10,895 nt of DNA. Origin: Oceanospirillaceae bacterium (GTDB lineage: Bacteria > Pseudomonadota > Gammaproteobacteria > Pseudomonadales > Balneatricaceae). Both the position numbers and the translations under genes were made by a program. The stretch is taken from assembly GCA_023954795.1 (NCBI GenBank), contig JAGSHA010000079.1, positions 1-10,895 of the forward strand, written 5' to 3'. The notes under the pieces were generated by a model, which did not search any database, was not told the DNA's origin, and saw only the letters and a program-made list of their open reading frames with translations. Of this stretch, positions 6,476 through 10,895 are shown one piece after another; position 1 is the stretch's first letter, and every line of letters starts with the position of its first letter.

Positions 6476-7684
6476 ATGCTGAAATCCTCAACGCTTTTCA
6501 AAACAGGACTCACCGCAGGGCTGCTCGCAGCTCTGCCGGTGCAGGCCGAAACCTACTTTGAAGCGTCCGGCAAAGTCGCTGCAGAGCTACGTGGCTTTAC
6601 TCAGGATGCTCAGTTTTCAGGGCAGGATCATGATTCCAATCTGTCCTTCTACGTTGAGCCCGAGCTTTTCTGGGAGTGGAATGATGGTGACGACAGCCTG
6701 ACCTTTACCCCTTATCTGCGTGTGGACGAGAACGACAGCGAACGGACTCATGCTGATATTCGTGAACTGAGCTGGGTTCATGTGGGCGATGACTGGGAAC
6801 TGCGCACCGGCATCCGCAAGGTATTCTGGGGTGTTACCGAGTTCCAGCATCTGGTCGATGTTATCAACCAGACCGACGGTGTTGATGACTTTGACGGTGA
6901 AGACAAGCTGGGGCAACCCATGGTCAACCTATCTCTGGTAAGAGACTGGGGTATCGTTGACCTGTTCCTGCTACCAGGTTTCCGTGAGCGTACCTTTGCG
7001 GGTACAGAAGGGCGTTTACGCGGCGGGCTGGTTGTTGATACCGACAGCGCTGAGTATGAATCCAGCGCCGAGGAGAAACATCTGGATACCGCCATTCGCT
7101 GGAGCCATACCCTTGGCGATTACGATCTGGGTGCGTATTGGTTCCACGGCACCAATCGTGATCCTGAGTTGAGCGTACAGACCCAGTCAGGCAACACTGT
7201 TCTGGTACCACGCTATGTGCAGATGGATCAGCTGGGTTTTGACCTGCAAGCGACCATCGACAGTTGGCTGTGGAAAGTCGAAACCATCTGGCGCGATACA
7301 GAGAAAGAAGACTACTTCGCGGCACAGGCTGGTTTCGAATATACCTTCTATGGTATTCAGGACAGCAGCGCCGATCTCGGTGTTCTGCTGGAATATGGCT
7401 GGGATGAAAGGGGAGAGGATGCTAGCTCCAATGTTCAGAACGATCTGTTCTTTGGTGGCCGAGTCACTCTTAACGATGCATCCAGTACCGAACTTTTAGC
7501 CGGTATTGGTCATGACCTGGATTTTGATAGCCAAAGCCTGATCGTCGAAGCCAGCCGTCGCTACGGCGATAATTGGAAGGTTAGCATCGACGGACGATTT
7601 TTCAGTGCAGACGATCCCAGAGACCTCGCTTCGGCTTTGGACAAGGACGACCACCTGCAATTTACAGTCGAGCGTTACTTTTAA
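6476..7684 (+). CDS. Predicted outer-membrane beta-barrel protein of the export operon
   Basis: This is a 402-residue protein with a signal peptide (1-24, ending VQA before ETYFEAS). The mature part is rich in alternating polar and aromatic residues, such as LSFYVEPELFWEW and LRTGIRKVFWG, and contains acidic turns. It ends in FTVERYF: a terminal Phe with alternating hydrophobics is the usual Bam recognition signal for outer-membrane barrels. The KVFWGVTEFQHLVDVIN segment (about 118-134) recalls DUF1302/porin-like proteins that often sit beside MMPL exporters, but this protein is shorter and I cannot place it firmly. It starts three bases after the stop of the LolA-like gene and has no visible Shine-Dalgarno sequence, suggesting translation by re-initiation. 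It is the last gene of the operon and a strong terminator follows. The outer-membrane location is confident; a role as channel or receptor for the transported molecule is inferred. Confidence 0.85.
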   Translation: MLKSSTLFKTGLTAGLLAALPVQAETYFEASGKVAAELRGFTQDAQFSGQDHDSNLSFYVEPELFWEWNDGDDSLTFTPYLRVDENDSERTHADIRELSWVHVGDDWELRTGIRKVFWGVTEFQHLVDVINQTDGVDDFDGEDKLGQPMVNLSLVRDWGIVDLFLLPGFRERTFAGTEGRLRGGLVVDTDSAEYESSAEEKHLDTAIRWSHTLGDYDLGAYWFHGTNRDPELSVQTQSGNTVLVPRYVQMDQLGFDLQATIDSWLWKVETIWRDTEKEDYFAAQAGFEYTFYGIQDSSADLGVLLEYGWDERGEDASSNVQNDLFFGGRVTLNDASSTELLAGIGHDLDFDSQSLIVEASRRYGDNWKVSIDGRFFSADDPRDLASALDKDDHLQFTVERYF

Positions 7685-7702
7685 GTTTCCAATCGCACTA
7701 AC

Positions 7703-7731
7703 AAAGCCGCCCCAATCCGGGCGGCTTTTTT
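7703..7731 (+). terminator. Intrinsic terminator of the export operon
   Basis: GCCGCCC (7706-7712) and GGGCGGC (7719-7725) form a perfect 7-bp GC stem with a 6-base loop, followed by six Ts (7726-7731). The preceding A-run makes it partly symmetrical, so it may also act in the opposite direction. Confidence 0.93.
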
Positions 7732-7733
7732 AA

Positions 7734-7749
7734 TGTTTCACGTGAAACA
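7734..7749. other. parS: parS chromosome partition site
   Basis: TGTTTCACGTGAAACA is a perfect 16-bp palindrome that matches the conserved bacterial chromosomal parS sequence bound by ParB/Spo0J. The palindrome extends to 20 bp (7732-7751). It sits just after a terminator in a non-coding gap, a position compatible with ParB loading. In most bacteria parS sites cluster near the replication origin, which agrees with the presence of glyQS. No parA or parB gene is in the window. Confidence 0.92.
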
Positions 7750-7823
7750 TTTCATATTTAACCTTCATTTAATGCGCAACTTCTACCTTTCGCCCGGTCA
7801 CACCTGCACCTGACTACACTGCG

Positions 7824-7841
7824 TACACCTATTTTGGTGTA
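7824..7841. promoter_or_regulatory. Palindrome over the glyQ promoter
   Basis: TACACC (7824-7829) and GGTGTA (7836-7841) form a perfect 6-bp inverted repeat with a 6-base centre. It covers the spacer and first bases of the -10 box of glyQ, so it may be an operator. The factor is unknown, and chance similarity is possible. Confidence 0.4.
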
Positions 7842-7845
7842 TAAT
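7840..7845 (+). promoter_or_regulatory. -10 box of the glyQS promoter
   Basis: TATAAT is a perfect sigma-70 -10 hexamer. It would start transcription near 7852, about 26 bases before the glyQ ATG. The -35 region is weak: CACTGC lies at 17-bp spacing. Confidence 0.6.
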
Positions 7846-7877
7846 TTCCGCCTTATTTTCGGGCCAAATTTATAGTT

Positions 7878-8849
7878 ATGGTGAATTACGTGACTGACCA
7901 GGTTACCTCAGACGTAAGTACATTTCAGGGGTTGATTCTCGCCCTGCAAGAATATTGGGCAGAACACGGCTGTGTAATCGTTCAGCCGCTGGACATGGAA
8001 GTAGGCGCAGGGACATTCCATCCTGCCACCTTCCTGCGCTCTATCGGACCAGAAAGCTGGAACTCTGCCTACGTGCAGCCAAGCCGTCGTCCAACCGATG
8101 GACGTTACGGTGAGAACCCTAACCGTCTGCAACACTACTACCAGTTTCAGGTTGTGATGAAGCCGTCACCGGCTAACCTGCAGGAACTCTACCTGGGCTC
8201 TCTGGAGCGTATGGGTGTGGATCTGAACGTTCACGATGTTCGCTTCGTAGAAGACAACTGGGAATCCCCAACGTTGGGTGCCTGGGGTCTGGGCTGGGAA
8301 GTGTGGCTGAACGGTATGGAAGTGACACAGTTCACTTACTTCCAGCAGGCGGGTGGTCTGGAGTGCTATCCGGTAACCGGTGAGATCACCTACGGTCTTG
8401 AACGTATTGCGATGTACTTGCAGAACGTTGATAGCGTTTACGATCTGATCTGGACCAAAGCACCCGACGGCACTGTTGTGACCTACGGCGACGTGTTCCA
8501 CCAGAACGAAGTAGAGCAGTCCACCTACAACTTCGAACACGCTGATGTCCCTATGCTGTTCCGCAACTTTGACCACTATGAGTCTGAGTGTGAGAAGCTG
8601 CTGGCACTGGAAACGCCTCTGCCACTACCGGCTTACGAACAGGTACTGAAAGCATCCCATACGTTTAACCTGCTGGATGCACGTCACGCGATCTCTGTGA
8701 CCGAGCGTCAGCGTTATATCCTGCGCGTACGCACACTGGCCCGTAAAGTGGCACACGCATATTTTGATGCCCGTAAAGCCCTCGGCTTCCCGCTTGCTAC
8801 TGAAGCGTTGCGCCAGGAAGTAATGGCCGCAAGCGAGGAGAAAAAGTAA
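7878..8849 (+). CDS. glyQ: Glycyl-tRNA synthetase alpha subunit
   Basis: This is the catalytic subunit of the bacterial alpha2beta2 class II glycyl-tRNA synthetase, which activates glycine with ATP and, with GlyS, charges tRNA-Gly in the cytoplasm. The sequence follows E. coli GlyQ closely. Visible features are TFQGLILALQEYWAEHGC near the N terminus, PSRRPTDGRYGENPNRLQHY (about 68-87), WLNGMEVTQFTYFQQ in the core, and GEITYGLER (168-176), the class II motif 3. The product is 323 residues against 303 in E. coli, with short extensions at both ends. The start is not firm: ATG at 7878 has no clear ribosome-binding site, and GTG at 7890 would give a protein four residues shorter. Its stop overlaps the glyS start by one base (TAATG), typical of a coupled pair. 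Confidence 0.97.
   Translation: MVNYVTDQVTSDVSTFQGLILALQEYWAEHGCVIVQPLDMEVGAGTFHPATFLRSIGPESWNSAYVQPSRRPTDGRYGENPNRLQHYYQFQVVMKPSPANLQELYLGSLERMGVDLNVHDVRFVEDNWESPTLGAWGLGWEVWLNGMEVTQFTYFQQAGGLECYPVTGEITYGLERIAMYLQNVDSVYDLIWTKAPDGTVVTYGDVFHQNEVEQSTYNFEHADVPMLFRNFDHYESECEKLLALETPLPLPAYEQVLKASHTFNLLDARHAISVTERQRYILRVRTLARKVAHAYFDARKALGFPLATEALRQEVMAASEEKK
8836..8840 (+). promoter_or_regulatory. Ribosome binding site of glyS
   Basis: AGGAG lies eight bases before the glyS ATG at 8849, inside the last codons of glyQ. It supports the one-base TAATG overlap start. Confidence 0.75.
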
Positions 8850-10895
8850 TGGCTACACAAGATTTTCTGTTCGAGCTTGGCACCGAAGAGCTGCCACCAA
8901 AAGCACTGAAAACCCTGTCTAAGGCACTGGAAGCTGATGCGCTGGCAGGCATCAAAGATGTGCTGGGTAAAGATGCGGATGCACTGCTGAAAGATGCGAC
9001 GATCAAAAGCTATGCTGCACCACGACGTTTAGCGCTGCTGATTGAAAACCTAGTGACCGAAGTGCCTGCCAGTGAATTCCTGATGCAGGGCCCACCATCA
9101 CGTATCGCATATGATGGTTACGGTAATCCAAGCAAAGCACTGGAAGGCTTCGCGCGTAAATGTGGAACCGACGTATCTTCTCTGGAAGAGATCGACGGCA
9201 AAATGTGTTTCCGCCAGCAGACTGACGCCAAACCGCTGCGCACTGAACTCGCGTCCGTTATGCAAAACGCTCTCAATAAACTGCCAGTACCTAAGCGCAT
9301 GCGCTGGGGTGCATCACGCATTGAGTTTGTCCGCCCGGTTCAGTGGCTGGTGATGATTTTTGGCGACGAAGTGATCGATTGCGAAATGCTGGGTGTTAAA
9401 TCCGGTCGTAAAACACGCGGTCACCGTTTCCACTACAACAATCAGATCGAGCTGATGACGGCAGTAGAATATGCTGACACGCTGAAAGAAACCGGCAAAG
9501 TGGTTGCCGACTATGACAGCCGTCTTGAAGATATTCGCTCCCAAGTGATTAAGGAAGGGGAGAAGCTCGGTGGTGTTGCACAGATCGATGAAGACCTGCT
9601 GCACGAAGTCACCGCACTGAATGAATGGCCTGTGGCTTTGACCGGTCGTTTCGAAGAGCGCTTCCTGGATGTGCCAGCTCAGGCACTGATCTCCTCTATG
9701 AAGGAGCATCAGAAGTACTTCCACCACGAAGACAAAGACGGCAACCTGATGCCGAACTTCACCACCATCTGCAACATCGTCTCTAAAGATCCGCAGCAGG
9801 TGATCGAAGGAAACGAAAAGGTTATTCGTCCACGTTTGTCCGATGCTGCGTTCTTCTTTGAAACAGACAAGAAGAAGTCATTGGAATCACGTATTGATGA
9901 TCTGAAGACCATCGTCTTCCAGAAAGATCTGGGAACCCTGCACGCGAAGGCTGAGCGTATCGCCACTATCGCACAGCGTATCGCATCAGACCTTGGCAAC
10001 AACACAGAGCAGGCAGCCCGCGCTGCGATGCTGGCCAAGACCGATCTGATGTCCGACATGGTGTACGAATTCACTGACCTGCAGGGTCTGATGGGTTATC
10101 ACTATGCGCTGCATGACGGTGAAGACAACGGCGTTGCGCTAGCAATGAACGAACAGTACATGCCTCGTTTCGCAGGTGATGAACTGCCGGAATCTGCACC
10201 GGGTATCGCAGTGGCTATCGCTGACCGTCTGGACACGCTGACCGGCCTGTTCGGCATCAATCAGCCGCCAACCGGTTCCAAAGATCCGTTCGCACTGCGT
10301 CGTGCCGCTCTGGGTGTACTGCGTATTATGGTCGAACGCAATCTGGATCTGGACCTGCGTGAGCTGATCTCTGTAGCAGCAGACAGCCACGGTGATCTGC
10401 CGGCACGTGACGGCCTTGAAGACAGGGTTCTGGATTTCATGCTGGATCGTTTCCGCGCTTGGTACGAAGACGAAGGCATCTCCGTCGATGTATTCCTGGC
10501 GGTACTGGCGGTTAAACCGACCAAACCACTGGACTTCGATACCCGCGTTAAAGCAGTTAATCACTTCCGTTCTCTGAGTGAAGCCGAAGCACTGGCCGCC
10601 GCCAACAAGCGTGTTTCCAACATTCTGAACAAACAGGGTGGTGCGGTATCCGGATCGGTTGATGACGCATTGCTTCAGGACGATGCTGAGAAAGCACTGG
10701 CATCCGAACTGGCAGCACTGTCCGATCGTATCGAGCCACTGTTTGCTGCGGGTGACTATCAGGCAGCACTGGAACAGCTGGCAAGCCTGCGGGGCAGCGT
10801 TGATAAGTTCTTCGACGAGGTGATGGTTATGGCCGATGACGAAGCGGTACGTCAGAACCGCCTCGTGCTTCTGAGCAACCTGCGAAGCTTGTTCC
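8849..10895 (+). CDS. glyS: Glycyl-tRNA synthetase beta subunit (3' end missing)
   Basis: This is the beta subunit of alpha2beta2 glycyl-tRNA synthetase, needed for tRNA-Gly recognition and aminoacylation together with GlyQ. The 682 complete codons visible cover nearly the whole family length (E. coli 689). Landmarks in order: FLFELGTEELPPKALK at the N terminus; AAPRRLALLIENL; MRWGASRIEFVRPVQWL; SMKEHQKYF; NEKVIRPRLSDAAFFFETD; the DLMSDMVYEFTDLQGLMGYH and HDGED region with the HD-type domain; DPFALRRAALGVLR near residue 479; and the C-terminal DALR-like anticodon-binding region, ending at LRSLF. In E. coli about ten residues follow that point, so the stop lies just beyond the window. I translated the first ~350 codons and the C-terminal part and found no stop or frameshift there. 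It is coupled to glyQ by a one-base overlap. Confidence 0.97.
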   Translation, partial: MATQDFLFELGTEELPPKALKTLSKALEADALAGIKDVLGKDADALLKDATIKSYAAPRRLALLIENLVTEVPASEFLMQGPPSRIAYDGYGNPSKALEGFARKCGTDVSSLEEIDGKMCFRQQTDAKPLRTELASVMQNALNKLPVPKRMRWGASRIEFVRPVQWLVMIFGDEVIDCEMLGVKSGRKTRGHRFHYNNQIELMTAVEYADTLKETGKVVADYDSRLEDIRSQVIKEGEKLGGVAQIDEDLLHEVTALNEWPVALTGRFEERFLDVPAQALISSMKEHQKYFHHEDKDGNLMPNFTTICNIVSKDPQQVIEGNEKVIRPRLSDAAFFFETDKKKSLESRIDDLKTIVFQKDLGTLHAKAERIATIAQRIASDLGNNTEQAARAAMLAKTDLMSDMVYEFTDLQGLMGYHYALHDGEDNGVALAMNEQYMPRFAGDELPESAPGIAVAIADRLDTLTGLFGINQPPTGSKDPFALRRAALGVLRIMVERNLDLDLRELISVAADSHGDLPARDGLEDRVLDFMLDRFRAWYEDEGISVDVFLAVLAVKPTKPLDFDTRVKAVNHFRSLSEAEALAAANKRVSNILNKQGGAVSGSVDDALLQDDAEKALASELAALSDRIEPLFAAGDYQAALEQLASLRGSVDKFFDEVMVMADDEAVRQNRLVLLSNLRSLF

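Noticed and set aside
7732..7751. Second terminator hairpin after the export operon
   Set aside because: The palindrome has no loop bases and no T-run, and its sequence is exactly the ParB-binding parS motif.

Overview
The window looks like chromosomal DNA of a marine-type Gammaproteobacterium, perhaps an Oceanospirillales or Marinobacterium/Amphritea-like lineage. The class assignment rests on the GlyQ, GlyS and TrkH sequences, which follow their E. coli and Pseudomonas counterparts closely. The genus-level guess is only an impression. All seven genes lie on the + strand, base composition is even, and I see no insertion sequence, tRNA, rRNA or CRISPR array.

Layout. (1) 1-1428: the trkH potassium-uptake gene, missing only its first codons. 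(2) 1752-2198: a stand-alone ytoQ-family gene of unknown role with a nucleoside-deoxyribosyltransferase-like fold. (3) 2416-7684: a regulated envelope cassette made of a TetR-type repressor, an MMPL/RND inner-membrane exporter, a periplasmic LolA-like protein and an outer-membrane beta-barrel protein. (4) 7878-10895: the glyQ-glyS operon for the two subunits of glycyl-tRNA synthetase; glyS runs off the right edge about ten codons before its usual end.

The most informative signals lie between the genes. The same 13-bp palindrome, TGACG-N3-CGTCA, occurs upstream of the TetR gene (2379-2391) and again over the -35 box of a good promoter for the exporter operon (3219-3231). This predicts one repressor controlling itself and the three-gene export operon. 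The three export genes are closely packed (26-nt overlap, then a 3-nt gap) and bounded by strong intrinsic terminators at about 3182-3206 and 7703-7731. Their products are placed in the inner membrane, periplasm and outer membrane, which suggests a tripartite route for a hydrophobic or lipid-like cargo that is not known.

Just after the second terminator is a perfect chromosomal parS sequence, TGTTTCACGTGAAACA (7734-7749), the ParB centromere site. With glyQS and trkH nearby, this places the window in the origin-proximal part of the chromosome. Other unexplained structures are a pair of inverted CAACAATC-cored repeats at 2254-2326, a small nest of repeats after trkH (1438-1472), and a palindrome over the glyQ -10 box (7824-7841).
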